A DNA stretch of 64,000 bases from Agelas oroides (lineage: Eukaryota; Porifera; Demospongiae; Agelasida; Agelasidae), in the NCBI GenBank assembly GCA_949130485.1, contig OX422192.1:4038085-4102084 (forward strand), written 5' to 3'. This document shows positions 19,526 to 31,391 of the stretch, one piece after another; position 1 is the first letter of the stretch; each line of letters begins with the position of its first letter. A model generated the notes under the pieces. It had not been told where the DNA came from, searched no databases, and was given only the letters and a program-made list of their open reading frames with translations. The position numbers and the translations under genes are program-made.

Positions 19526-21280
19526 ATCTCGACATGGTACCTGGAACAACTGCTTCAGCAGGCAACAGTGACGACCTTCCTGTTAATAGGTATGCAGAGT
19601 ACCTCAAATCAAAGTATGCTTGTAAAACACTACTCGAGGATGAAAAAAGGCACTATGCATCCAAAAAAGGGACAAAGTATATAAACCTTGCTGTTGTTAG
19701 AAAAGAAAGTATTGACAAATCAGAAATGGACAAATTTACTGAGGCCACCATACATGGAAATATTGACGATATAATAAGGAAGAAACAATCACTGGAACTT
19801 AGTGAGGTGGGTCGACTGGAAGATGGTTCCCTAGCTAGGTGTGTCCTAGTGCAGGGAGCCCCTGGGGTAGGGAAGACTACGATGGCCTGGGAGCTGTGCA
19901 GACAGTGGGGAGAAGGAAGGCTCCTACAAGAATACTCCCTACTAGTTCTACTGAAGCTACGAGACAGTTGTGTGCAAAAGGCTACAATTGTCACTGACCT
20001 GTTCTTTAATTCTGATCGCTACCTCCAGTCAGAGACAGCCAGAGAGGTCAGCCAGAGTCATGGGAATAGAACTGCATTCCTGTTAGAAGGTTATGATGAG
20101 CTTCCGCAAGAGTTGCGAGAGAACTCCATATTTGCTCAACTTATCGATGGAGATATTTTTCCAAAGGCTGGTGTCATTATCACAAGCCGTCCTTCAGCAA
20201 GTGATATTCTATTTAAGCACTGCTGTCGGCAGAGCTACCAACATGTAGAAGTGCTAGGGTTCACAGAGGAACAAATAAACAGCTATGTGAAAGAGAGCTT
20301 TAGTGCTGGTGAACAGTACCAGCGTCAGTTTGAATCATATCTTGCCTGCTACCCACACATTCGTGCATTAATGTACATCCCGTTGAACTGTTCAATTGTC
20401 ATTGATGTGTATCAATCCAGCAAGACAACGGACAGCATTGTTCCCAGGACCCAGACAGAACTGTACACTGTTCTCACCAAGATCCTACTCAGCAGATATC
20501 TAACAGCTCATAAAGTACATGGAAAGGAGAGGAGGTGGAACTTACACAGTCTTGCAGATGTTCCCTCAGACATTGGACAAAACCTCCTGAAACTTAGTGA
20601 ACTGGCATATCAAGGCATTGTCCATCAGCAGTTGATCTTTCACACCATTCCTTCAGATCTGGAGACAATGGGACTCATGGACATGGAATATGATGAATTG
20701 GAATCAGTTTCATACAACTTTCTTCATTTGACCATACAGGAATTTCTTGCTGCCTACTATGTATCAAAGCTACCACCATCTCAGCAAGCCCGAATAATAG
20801 ATAAATCTATAGGAAAAAAACATTTTGTTATCATGTTGCGTTTTTTTGCTGGATTAACAAAGTTTAATATTCAACATAGTTCTGATAGTTCCTTTTCTTC
20901 CCGACTTTTTAAGTTCCTTAAGGAGCTAGTGACGAGAACACCAGTAAAGTGTCTTCGAACATACTATAGCCAAAGTAGCAGTAAACTAGAGAGCTTGCGG
21001 TGGATGTTTGAAGCCCAAGATAAGCAGCTCCTGAGACAGGCACTTGGCACTGGAACACAAGACCTGAATTGTTTTTTTCAGACACTAGCTCCATTTGACT
21101 GCTATGTTCTAGGCCATTGCATTGCTTACAGTGACTGCCAGTGGAAACTTGTTCTTTGGTCATGCAATGTTGGAGAAGAGGGCATGAGGATGCTGGCCAG
21201 AGGGAGTAGCGACTGTCTTCACAATGTTCAGAAGATCAACCTCAGTGAGAATGATTTGAAGAATGGAGTTACACACCTGG
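19526..21280 (+). CDS. NLR gene exon 4: NACHT ATPase
   Basis: This single 1755-nt exon encodes the nucleotide-binding oligomerisation module. Numbering from the Met at 19534: Walker A GAPGVGKTT at 108-116; Walker B-like AFLLEGYDEL at 181-190 (first acid is Glu, not the usual Asp); sensor-1-like VIITSRP at 214-220; LGFTEEQI at 241-248; and the helical-domain signature FLHLTIQEFLAAYY at 396-409. The C-terminal part starts the first LRR (WKLVLWSCNVGEEGM, then VQKINLSENDL). The preceding acceptor (CTCTTTAG) joins exon 3 in phase 1; the donor GTAATT at 21281 is weak but leaves phase 1. No internal stop is present, so the receptor core appears intact. Confidence 0.9.
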
Positions 21281-21638
21281 GTAATTGACATGTGCTATCT
21301 GTTTGTGTTGTAATTATGGTATTGCACTACATATAGCTGGGACAGTCCTTTCACAGAAATCAGAATGTTTAGAGTAATCTGAATGGTATTAGAGAATGGC
21401 TGCAGAAACATGAAGGTTCATTTTTAGGTTACCATAAGCCAAGGATTTTTGTTGTTGTAGTTATTTACGTGCTGAATTTCACAGTAGACTTGCATCAGAT
21501 GTGAACAATGCCTTGGGGTGGAATCATACATTGAAACAGCACTGAGACAGAGTAGACACACTATGATCTAGGAACTCCAGTGTGGATAATTGTGTGGCAT
21601 AAAAATGTTCCCTTTTTTATGTATTTTATGCCATCACT

Positions 21639-21758
21639 TAACCTTGTTCCCAGGCCTCCCCTATTTTTGTTCTTCGGTTTGCGTTCAGTATAATGCACGG
21701 AAGCGGAAGAGCAGCCAAACCGAAGAACAAAAACAGGGGAGGCCTGGGAACGAGGCTA
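21639..21758. mobile_element. 120-bp TAGCCTCG-family MITE
   Basis: Almost the whole element is a hairpin (TAACCTTGTTCCCAGGCC ... GGCCTGGGAACGAGGCTA). GCCATCACT at 21630-21638 and 21759-21767 is a perfect 9-bp target duplication. It lies in the intron after the NACHT exon. Confidence 0.95.
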
Positions 21759-22969
21759 GCCATCACTTACCAAAACAAAAAGGCTCAAGTCACAACTCAC
21801 TATATGTCCCAATTTCACCATGAGAGAACTTCTGTAGGACATGAACTGATTATTAGGAGGCACCCCATGGCCTTAGAATTTGACGTATCCACAAACAGTA
21901 GTACCTAGTCAGCCATTCAGCCATATTTAAGAAGTAAGCAATTTACCTCAGTGCTTAGCCTCAGGTAGTCAGTGTGAAGTACAGGGCTGACACAAGAATG
22001 CCTGATTACATGTCAGTATTTAGCAATTTGTAGCTTGTGATTTGTAGCTTGTGATTATGTAACAAAAGATTGTCTTAACGTCACTGTGGTACATGTCCTA
22101 AATTTGTTCTGTAGAGCCTGCAACTGGCAATAAAGTGGCTTGCCATGGCCTAAATGCATTCACAAACAGTAGTAATTCCTGTTAGAGTTCTAAGTAAAAT
22201 ATGATGAGTTTGGCCCAAGTGTTCTGTTAACTTGGCACAAGAGTGCCTAATTACATGTCAGAGTTTTTAGCTGGGTTTCTGTTCCTGACTAATCTCCCTC
22301 GATCCACTGTTGTATAATGCTATTCCGCCTGCCATTGTGCTGCTCCAGGGTTGGTTTCTGTCTGCATGCATGAAATAGAAAGACAGAATAACTAAAGAGA
22401 CAAATGTCTGCTACTATGACACACTGGTCAGGCTCACTATTGTGTAGTTTGTGTAGGTAGTCATGAACCCAGTAAAGTAAATCTTGATAACTGGCATGTT
22501 TTCAAAGCACGCTATTATCCTGTCTGAATGAGATTAATAGGAACCACCTGCAAGTACTGCTTGAATCCAAGTGGCTAAAGGAACGCATTCTAAAGGTCCC
22601 TGCTACTGCTTAACACCTGTAAGAAATATGCTCGTGAGGTAGATGTGAAGAAATTGCTAATAGCTTGCATGCAGTGACACTAATGAAATATTCTAAATCG
22701 GGGACTGATGTGGCTTCCCTGAAGATTAGCAGTACCCACTATAGCAGTGTCCACCAGGCTCTGTCTCTCTGCGTCTCTGGCTGGGGTGGTGATGTACTAA
22801 GCTTGACAGGTTAATCTGGTGGTAGCTTGTTATAACAGTAGTAGTAGATGACTACCAGTGATACGAAAAAGCTATGCTATGGCTTGCGGTTGTATATATG
22901 AGGGTCAGCATTGGCCCAATAACCCTGAGTACGTGGCATTTCTACCTGATGCATACTTTGCAACGTGTT

Positions 22970-23476
22970 TTGCACATTTAGTACCTATTATATTACACAC
23001 ATAGTGAGATTACATTGCCAGATTTATAATTAGCACCTGACACAATGAGGACATGTCCCAACAAGGAATGTTGTAACATGCCACTTGGGACAATGAGAGT
23101 ATTACAGATAGTAATAGACAAGTTCAGTGTTGAGAGTGATATAGGAACATCATTGATCACTGTGTACACATGTTCATTGTTACAACATTCCTTGTTGGGA
23201 CATGTCCTCATTGCACATTTATGACCTATTATATTACACACATAATGAGATTACATTAATTAGCGTGGATATGACACTTGGGACAATGGGAGTATTACAG
23301 ATAGTAATGGAGTGAGTTCAGTGTTGAGATTTCAGTGAGTGCATTAGGAGGAACATTGATCACTGTGTGTGCATGTTCATTGTTACAACCGTCCTTGTTG
23401 TTGGGACATGTCTTGGTTGCGTCAGGTGACTTTACTGTCACTTCCATAATGACTGTTTTGTTGTGTCCTGCTACAG
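22970..23476. repeat. Intron repeats preceding LRR exon 5
   Basis: The block CACATTTA(G/T)...ACCTATTATATTACACACATA occurs at 22972-23005 and 23213-23245, and in diverged form at 24640-24670. ATGAGGACATGTCCCAAC at 23045-23062 is repeated inverted at 23197-23214. The block running into the exon (GTATTACAGATAGTAATGGA ... GTCAGGTGAC) also precedes exon 6 (24725-24907). These mark duplication of an intron-plus-LRR-exon unit. Confidence 0.75.
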
Positions 23477-23644
23477 CATCTGCCCTGAGGGGGAACACTG
23501 TCCTAACTGACCTGAGTCTGAGGGACTGTGGTATTAATGCTGAGGGAACATCTCACCTGGCGCAAGCACTGTGTGACATCACCACACTGAAGGAACTGGA
23601 CTTCAGTGGGAATACTGTTGACTCACAGGGTGCTAGACACCTTT
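23477..23644 (+). CDS. NLR gene exon 5: two LRRs (168 nt)
   Basis: This symmetric phase-1 exon (acceptor TGCTACAG, donor GTAAGT) encodes 56 residues, two 28-residue RNase-inhibitor-type LRRs: LTDLSLRDCGINAEGTSHLA and LKELDFSGNTVDSQGARHL. It closely resembles exon 6, and their upstream intron sequence is duplicated too. Confidence 0.85.
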
Positions 23645-24314
23645 GTAAGTTGAGTAGTGGGGTCAGGGGTGATGGACCAGACTGTGTCAGTGTGGTACAT
23701 CGAACAGTAGATGTCTTTTGTCCAAAATGTGTCCACAATATCTTTGTATCAGTGTGTAACTAGTTAGCTATCAAACCCATTGTGTTAGCTAAGTAAACAG
23801 ATACAAAGTAAAAAATTGCATACCTACCCACAACAAGGCTTTGAGCATGTCACCATGGATACTGAAACTCAAGTCTCCATTCAAACTAGATTAGATCATA
23901 GACTAGGTAGTAGTTTCATGATTGATTGTGGAAGCACATACCACCTAGACGAGGAGTATAAACACAGGTATACTCTGCTAGTCAGTTTACATACCTGTAG
24001 TGTCGTGGAAGGTAAACAATCTAGCTGAGTATATCGTTTTTATATTCTCCACTTCACCCTTGTTTCTGTAGTAACAGGTGGGTATTCCATATACTGACAG
24101 GAAGTTGTAGATTCTGTTTCATATACCACAGGAAGTTGTAGATTCTGTTTCATATACCACTGGAAGATGTAGATTCTGTTTCATATACCACAGGAAGTTG
24201 TAAAATGATGTTTCCAATAAGCTACCTTTTTTACAGTGTGAACTACCTTGCATATTTACTAATAACAACAAGGACCAATCAGGTTGGAGAATATAACACA
24301 TAATGCATGCTAGT

Positions 24315-24399
24315 CTGGGATTTATGGTTTACAATAACTACCCTTCTCCTTGGGCTCCGTCCTCTGAGTTGGGTGGTTATTGACCATAAATCCCAGCCT
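24315..24399. repeat. GGGATTTATGG hairpin family, copy 1
   Basis: TGGGATTTATGGTTTACAAT faces ATTGACCATAAATCCCAG across a loop of about 45 bp. The flank at 24205-24300 (AACAACAAGGACCAATCAGG) recurs inverted beside copy 2 (47240-47326) and beside copy 3 (51810-51929). Confidence 0.7.
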
Positions 24400-24907
24400 A
24401 CCTTGCATTAGTAACTTATACCACATTGAGGCAGTAAAGTGATGTCTTTCATGTGAAAATGACCTACTCTATTCATCCAGTAAAATACTTACAGAATGAT
24501 GTGATGTATAATTAGAGGTACCCGTGAAGTTTCTACTTACATGAGTATGAGAGGTATCCACTTCAGTGATGCTTTTTCAAGTGTGTCCTGGATGACATGT
24601 TGTTTTGAAATGCTAGTCAGAGTTTTTGCAACATGTTTTGCACATGTACAAGCCTTTATTCAACACACATAATCATAATTAGATTTTACATTGTACTTGA
24701 ATCTATGGCACTTTAGACAATGAGAGTATTACAGATAGTAATGGAACAATTTCAGTGTTGAGATTTCAGTGAGTGCATTAGGAGGAACATTGATCACTGT
24801 GTGTGCATGTTCATTGTTACAACCTTCCTTGTTGGGATATGTCCTCATTGTGTCAGGTGACGTTACTGTCACTTCCATAATGACTGTTGTGTTGTGTCCT
24901 GCTACAG

Positions 24908-25075
24908 CATCTGCCCTGAGGGGGAACACTGTCCTCACTGAGTTGAGACTGGCACGCTGTGGTAATGATGCTGAGGGAACATCTCACCTTGTGCAGGCAC
25001 TGTGTGACATCACCACACTGAGGGTACTGAGCTTGAGTGGGAACACTGTGGACTCACAGGGTGCTAGACACCTTG
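24908..25075 (+). CDS. NLR gene exon 6: two LRRs (168 nt)
   Basis: It has the same length, phase and splice sites as exon 5, with a similar sequence (LTELRLARCGNDAEGTSHLV, LRVLSLSGNTVDSQGARHL). Differences concentrate at exposed LRR positions. Exon duplication together with its upstream intron is evident. Confidence 0.85.
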
Positions 25076-25732
25076 GTAAGTTTAGCGGTGGGGTCTGAGG
25101 TTGCTCACCCGTAACTAACATATCCCTTGCAGTAATACCAAGCTTAATTAATTAACCCCTTAATCCCTATAGTGCACTTTTGGTTACATCATACTGCGCA
25201 CTGCGCAGAAAAGATAGTCTATGCATGCTACGCGCGCTGGTTCTGCGTCAGCAGAAAGGGTGGGACAGGGGGAGGTGGGTGGGGTCACACGCAGGGTGAC
25301 ACGCACATGGTGGCTGCTAGGCTTGGCTGTCAAAGCGCCATGGTTGGGACCGGGTGGGCCAACTCTCACCCTGGCTGCACGGACAGGCTTAGAGAACGCT
25401 ACTCTCACCTTGTAGGGGGTTCATTTCTGGCAAGGAAGGCTGCTTGGCTCTGAGTGGGTGTATGACAACCGAGAGTGCTGACTATTGCATGCTCGTTAAT
25501 GAGTGGGCATGGTCAAGGTCACAAGTCTGCTTGCTAAGGCTGGAAGTGGACTTAGGCTCAGTTTTGGAGTCAGAGCTTGACAGAAATGGAGATACAGTGC
25601 ATTAAAGGCATGTATAGGCTAAAGCTAGTCTCCAGTGAAAATAATTCAGGGTTTAAAGAGTTATATAATATTATACAAGGATGCTACAACTTCGTCAACA
25701 AGGTTGTGACATGGTTGAAACAGGGTTGTGGA
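25076..25732. other. NLR intron, no gene seen
   Basis: Open frames around 25172-25453 occur in three frames at once over a GC-rich stretch, with no motif. I regard them as chance. Confidence 0.4.
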
Positions 25733-26148
25733 TAGCCTCGTTCCCAGGCCTTCCCACCATCCAGTTCTTGATCACTTGCAGTATGCAATAATGGAGGGGA
25801 AGGCCTGGTATATTTTATCATGTGAATAATGTCAGTGTCTACCTAGGTAGACAGAGGGGGAGAGAGGTCCCCAATCGAATAATGCATTTCGCACATGTGT
25901 TCTTCGTTTTGAAACAGGAATGGTACATTTTTCGCTTCGCAAAGGTTCGAAACTCCAGGGCTTTGGGCAGAAACTACACGGGAAGGCCTCAAGCTTGTTT
26001 TTTTTTGATTGGGGACCCCTCCCCCCCTCTGTCTGCCTAGGTAGACACTGACATAATTCATGTGATAAAATATACCAGGCCTTCCCCCTCTTTTGCATAC
26101 TGCAAGTGATCAAAAACTGGACGGTGGGAAGGCCTGGGAATGAGGCTA
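25733..26148. mobile_element. 416-bp TAGCCTCG-family MITE
   Basis: The left end TAGCCTCGTTCCCAGGCC and right end GGCCTGGGAATGAGGCTA are flanked by GGTTGTGGA (25724-25732) and GATTGTGGA (26149-26157), a 9-bp duplication with one mismatch. Inside is a second inverted pair (GTATATTTTATCATGTGAAT and AATTCATGTGATAAAATATAC, both followed inward by the palindromic CTACCTAGGTAGAC). The element is thus a hairpin within a hairpin. Confidence 0.9.
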
Positions 26149-26391
26149 GATTGTGGACATGTTGTCACATCCTGTATCGCTAACCTATAGTATACCTAGC
26201 TTGTACTACACATGGCTTCACTGCTTCTAACTGCCTTAATTGGAACTTACACACCCTGGTGTGTAACTAACCTAAATGGCACTTTTAAGTACTCTTTGTG
26301 GTTTGCAACTCAGCTGGGTGCCTTTAATCCACACAGGCAGTGTAGTACAATAAGTATGTCACAATGTTGTTCTGAAGCCTGACAGTGGTAA

Positions 26392-26925
26392 CTCAAGTGT
26401 GAGTGAGCTTCACACTAGTAATGTAAATGTGAGTGAGTCTCACGACCCATTGTGTAGCTGTGAATGAGCCTCACAGTGGTAACTCAAGTGTGAGTGAGCC
26501 TCGCACTCGTAGTGTAAATGTGTCACAACCCATAGCAAACTGTGAGTGAGCCTCACAGTGGTACCTCAAGTGAGCCTCACTCGTAATGTAAATGTGAGTG
26601 AGCCTCACAACCTGTAGTGTATATATAGCTGTGAGTAACCCTCACACTCGTATTGTAAATGAGAGTGAGCATCACAACCTGTAGCGAACTGTGAGTGAGC
26701 CTCACAGTCATAACACAAGTGTGAGTGAGCCTGAGAAGCTGTAGCGAACTGTGAGTGAGCCTCACAGTCGTAACACAAGTGTGAGTGAGCCTGAGAAGCT
26801 GTAGCGAACTGTGAGTGAGCCTCACAGTCGTAACACAAGTGTGAGTGAGCCTGAGAAGCTGTAGCGAACTGTGAGTGAGCCTTGCAGTAGTAACTCAAGT
26901 GTGAGTGAGCCTCACATATAACACC
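26392..26925 (+). repeat. 60-bp satellite block (GTGAGTGAGCCTCACA units)
   Basis: Four near-identical 60-bp units at about 26690-26925 (GTGAGTGAGCCTCACAGTCG, TAACACAAGTGTGAGTGAGC, CTGAGAAGCTGTAGCGAACT) follow a degenerate series from about 26392. The half-unit GTGAGTGAGCCTCAC is itself partly palindromic. The minus-strand open frames here are translations of the repeat, not genes. It lies in the long NLR intron. Confidence 0.9.
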
Positions 26926-28306
26926 GAACAAGCCCCAGCCAAACCTAGCCCTAGCTCAGCCTTACAGAACTGACTATACCCTAGGCATACCGTTACTATA
27001 GCAAAGTGCACACCATTACTAGCGTAAGCATGCCGTAATGACATGCTAGTTATGATATGTGCTTTGCTATACTACTTACTAGAATAGGTAGCCATTACTA
27101 AGAAAAGCACACTCCCATTTAAAGCCCGTCGACCACTCCTCACACACAAAGTAGTATATACTCACCATGAAAATGTCACCACAGTACAGACCTGAATGTC
27201 CAGCGAAAGATTATTTGATGCAGGAATACCTACCACTGAACAAGCCTCTCAGACGACGAGAGTCCATACGTTGGTTCGCCCATCCCCTTAGTTAATATTA
27301 TGAAAGAAAATAAAAACATTAGAAATGTAAAAAAGTATGCAAACAAGGTAGGGAGGATAATTTATAAAAGTGAAGGTAAATATACAAAGCCCTATCCCTG
27401 CATCTTTTTCACACTCAGCTAGTTTAAAAGATGTAGAAATAGTGCTTTGTATAGCTACATTCACTTTTATAATGGCATTGACAGTTTAGTAGTGGTTCCA
27501 GGCATGTAATAATTATGTGTAATATACCCAGCTAGAACCTGGTGAAGGGCCAACCACTTTCTGTACCAAACTTTGTGAAACCAGTTTCATGATTCAGTTG
27601 TCATCACATGACGACTGACCACCTGCAGCACAGAAAACTATCAACTATCATACTGACAACTGGCTATCCTAGCTTTACAGTTTACTAAAGTTGTGAGTAG
27701 GCTATTTTTATTGTAGCTACAAGTAGGCAGCTGAATGTAGCACCTTACCTACGTGGTGTTCATAAGCCTTGTCCTGTCATGCAAAAATCTGTCCTACCCA
27801 AAATGGTCCCCAGACCAATTTTTACTCTGGACCAAAATTTTTGTGACAGCCCAATGCCGCGGTGGAAAAAGACCATGCCAGCAGTGCGTACTGCCTGCTG
27901 CTTGTGTACTAGTCTCGCTCCCAGACCAATGACATGGTCTTTTGGTCTGGGAATGGGTCTTTGTGTACGCATGTGTACAAAATTAGAAAATGGTGTCCTA
28001 AGCAAAGGACGGCAGCCTCAGAGTGTTGTGAATGGCTTTTGTTGACCAGAAGCTATGAAGACGCTGAGTGGTCTAGAGCTCCACCTGCAATAAGCTTTAG
28101 TTTTGTGCTAAAATGACAGTGAGTACTTAAACCATTTTTGAGATAACGTTGTTGAACATAGTAGTTGTCTTAACAAGAAAGAAAGAAAGAATATGAAAAT
28201 AAGAATATGAAAATGGCACTTTCACACACTTTTGCATTTAGCTGTCTTTCACAAGGCTTTTGGGCAACTATACGAGTCTTCCTGATCATAAAGGCACTTG
28301 TGCCAT

Positions 28307-28867
28307 AGTGCGTGGGAAGATCAAAGGCGCCAGTGTGCCAATATATGCCATATGGCACTGCCGCTAGGGCTTCCCAGTGCCAATATGAGAATAGTGGCTA
28401 GACATGCACACATTATGCCGGCATAATTTAAAGCACAATAGGCAGCTATTAGCATAAGCACAATTTCGAGCATAATAGGTAAGCCCAATGCGCGCTTACA
28501 TAATTTTTTAACCTTTGAACCGAATGCCACGTGTAAATTAACTGTAGTATACGTATATACCGCTCACACTAGGTACTACTAGCACGAGGATCGCAACGTC
28601 TGACTCTTGCAACAGCTCATATCAGAGCTCGGGTAGTATACCCAAGGAGACAGAGTCCACATCTCATTGCTGGACCGACTCAAGGCCCCTACGCGATCAG
28701 AACTGTCACGTAAATGCTGTGTACACATTGGGCATAATGGGGAATATAACTGAGCATAATTGGTAAAATTATCAGGAATAAAGGAATAGCATAATAGGGT
28801 AGCAATGAAGCATAATGTGCGGGAGCCTAATAGTGGCACACCGGCGTCTTTGATCTCCCACGCACTT
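28307..28867. mobile_element. TIR element of about 560 bp
   Basis: AGTGCGTGGGAAGATCAAAG at the left is matched by CTTTGATCTCCCACGCACTT at the right, extending to about 33 bp with a few mismatches (GCGCCAGTGTGCCA against TGGCACACCGGCG). The interior is rich in GCATAAT motifs and has no gene. It lies at the left edge of the insertion into the paralogous segment. Confidence 0.7.
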
Positions 28868-29613
28868 AATGAGATATTGGCACTGGGAATCCTTAGGTAT
28901 ACCTATGGTCAATTAGTAGCAACAGCTTTTTTCTGCATTGTTGGAATGGAAATACAGTCAAAGTACAGAAAAAAAACAAGACACAAAACTGAGTGTTCAC
29001 TAAGAACATGTACAAACGTTCCAAGGGTCAACAGGACGCGATCATTCGCTTTCAGCAACTCGGTACATTCCACACAGCCCCGTACGTTTACACAGCCCTC
29101 ACACAGCTCCGTAAGTTCACGCAGCCTCGTGGCTATCCCCCGTGTAGCGTAGACGGTTCACACAGCCATCGTAGTATCATTTATATATTTGCTATAGCAG
29201 TGATTCTCTGCAACGAATACGAATCCTTTGCTGTACACCTCCAACTCCAACTCCTTCTTGTTAGTGCCAGACCGCGTGTCTTCCGCAGTGGCCGCAGTAT
29301 AGCTACGCTCGTTTTCACAGCGCCTCCGAGCCGTAGTAGTAAGTTGCTGTTTCTTTCGATCTGCTCTTTCGAGATTTAACGGAAATTTTCAGCATTACTC
29401 CCAGATCACTCCATCAACACGGGGGATAGCACACAAAGATCAGCATACCAGTCACCTTCAAAGAAAAAGTCAACAGAGAAACTCCTTCACAGAAACTCTT
29501 TCTTTGTCGATTCTTGCAAATTATGGCGCAACTTGGTTCACGATTGTATTACACCGTGCACTGTTATCACTCATACGTACATTCTTGTGCTCCTTCCATA
29601 TACTATGGCACGA
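28868..29613. other. No gene supported
   Basis: Overlapping open frames (28805-29152, 28993-29379) have no recognisable motif, and they overlap each other. Read from 29030, short CACACAGCC(C/G)-type repeats recur (29070-29165). Confidence 0.35.
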
Positions 29614-29758
29614 ATTAGTTATTGTATGGCTGCTCGTGCCCCACGGCAAATATTGGCACTGCGTGACGTCAAAGCACTCGGGCCTACGGCCCTCGTGCTT
29701 TGACGTCACCCAGTGCCAATATTTGCCGTGTGGCACGAGCAGCCATACAATAACTAAT
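29614..29758. mobile_element. 145-bp hairpin MITE
   Basis: Arms of about 65 bp are almost perfectly complementary (TTAGTTATTGTATGGCTGCT at the left, its complement at the right), around CGGGCCTACGGCCC. It holds CRE-like TGACGTCA motifs in each arm. It marks the right edge of the inserted block in the paralogous segment. Confidence 0.85.
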
Positions 29759-30788
29759 ACTCAAAGAGGAAGGCTGGGCACTTAAATAAGCTTTTAGTGT
29801 ATTTGTGCTGAAGTTATATGGCTTTTTGCCTAAGTATTGCATACATTGCACATCCACACCATCCCTACATAGAGAGACTACCGACTCACTGATAACTCCA
29901 ACTATTGAGCCCCACCCCCAATTTGTTTAGTATTCATAGCACTGTGAATACCAACCAAGTCCAAGAGCTGGGATCCTCAAAGCAAGCCTTAGGCGGGGAG
30001 TGGTCTCGCCTTTTCTGTAGTAGGCCACAGGTCGGGAGTCCAAAGGGACCAAAACCTGTGGTCATGTAATGACCAGAAAGGGTACTCCCCTGAAGACCAG
30101 CATTTATTCTACAAAAACAATAACCTACTTTGCCATATAATATACCCCACCCGTTTAAGTCATAAATGCCCCACCCATTTAAGCCATAAATTCCGCATTC
30201 CCATATCCCCATTATGGTTAACTTCACAAATTGTGTGTGCAGAAATTTTTTCACATGATGAACATTGATGTGCCAGCCGGTGTTGGTACTCCCCAACTCG
30301 ACACACAACCATAAAACATGGCTATCAGTCTTTGTAGCCCTTGAGTAGTATGAAGCAATTGATTGACCAGGTAAACCACAAGTTTACTCAGTCTTGTAAC
30401 TGTTGGTAACCTACCTGCAAGGAGCAGTAGATGGTTTGAAAAGGTACTATCAAGCAACGCAGTGCTGCAAGTCAGCTAGAGTACAAGACTACCAAACAGG
30501 GAACTGGGTACAAGACTACCGGCTAGCTGCATGCAGCTTGATTGATTCCCAGTCCCAGAATGTGGCAAGATGTGCTGGTGTTCTGATCATCACACAGGGT
30601 GGGCCCTTGTCATAAAAATGTTATAGTTGTAGGGAATAGCAAAAAAGATAGCCACATGAATGAAAGGCACTGAAGTGCCAAACCCTCAGCGCAGCAGTGC
30701 ATGTGATTGTATTCTTGATATCATGGTGAAATGACAAAATAACATGTTCTACTGACACAATACTCTTTCAGTTGCTTGCCATAGCTTC

Positions 30789-31267
30789 TCAGTTACTCTG
30801 TTTTCTACGTAACACTTCATCTGGTATTTCAGATGCTCTCATGCTTGCTTTGTGCATTCTATCTTGCTCTTTCCTCTGCACAGTTTGCTCAAAGGTTTCA
30901 GACTCTCTCATGCTTGCCATACGCATTCTGATTTGTTCCTGCCTATCCACAGTTTGCTCAAAGGTTTCAGACTCTCTCATGCTTGCTTTGTGCATTCTAT
31001 CTCGCTCTCTCCTCTGCACACAGTTTGCTCAAAGGTTTCAGACTCTCTCATGCTTTCCATGCGCATTCTGTTTGGTTCCTGCCTATGCACAGTTTGCTCA
31101 AAGGTTTCAGACTCTCTCATGCTTGCCATGCGCATTCTGTTTTGTTCCTGCCTATGCAAAGTTCGCTCATGTGTTTCTGACGCTCTTTCACAGGCCTTGT
31201 GCAACTTATCTTTAGCTTTCCTAGCTGATTTCACACTATCTGATTCTACTGCTCTCATACGTTTCAT
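30789..31267 (-). pseudogene. Charged 23-residue-repeat protein, frameshifted
   Basis: The frame 31267-30977 begins MKRMRAVESDSVKSARKAKD and then repeats about every 23 residues (RMRMASMRESETFEQTVHRQ). Near 31010 the repeat passes into the frame 31019-30789 (same motif, ending EIPDEVLRRKQSN). Predicted helical and highly charged, it is like the N-terminal repeat region of Helitron-type proteins. DNA repeats of 69 bp make slippage likely. Confidence 0.5.
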
Positions 31268-31295
31268 AGCTTTCTCTCACAAATTACACTGCTTT

Positions 31296-31391
31296 TCATT
31301 TGGATCGAAAGACATGATCACAGCGTTCACATGTCTTCCGCCTTACAGGTACAGCAGCTTTACACTGCGGGCATACCTTTGTTGGAGGCAT
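31296..31391 (-). pseudogene. Helentron-like ORF start with a CxxC...CxxC zinc finger
   Basis: From the Met at 31391 the frame reads MPPTKVCPQCKAAVPVRRKT and ends CERCDHVFRSK before a TGA. Two CxxC pairs 13 residues apart would bind one zinc. Copies A and C hold only the first half, up to AAVP, joined to different DNA. The charged repeat frame continues about 30 nt later (31267-30789), so the stop or a frameshift probably broke one original ORF. Confidence 0.55.

Larger units (their letters stand above)
27430..29890. repeat. Diverged copy of 5230-6130, interrupted
   Basis: 27465-28290 follows 5280-5985 in order (GGCATTGACAG-TTAGTAGTGG, the CCAAACTTTGTG area, the exon-like ATGG... segment, the GAAA run, GGGCAACTATACGAGTCTT). 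The match resumes at 29758 with CTCAAAGAGGAAGGCTGGGC (5988 in the other copy). The 28292-29757 block is therefore an insertion. The exon-like frame is broken here. Confidence 0.75.

Noticed and set aside
21693..21908. 71-77 codon frames around 21590-21908
   Set aside because: They run through the 120-bp hairpin MITE and its flanks and have no motif.
25172..25453. GC-rich overlapping frames as an extra NLR exon
   Set aside because: There is no LRR pattern and no acceptor or donor in the phase used by the other LRR exons.
26577..26931. 82- and 108-codon minus-strand frames
   Set aside because: They are translations of the 60-bp satellite (AHSHLCYDCEAHSQFATAS units), not a gene.
28993..29379. 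128-codon frame as a gene
   Set aside because: It overlaps another open frame, lacks motifs or splice context and lies in inserted DNA of a decayed duplicate.
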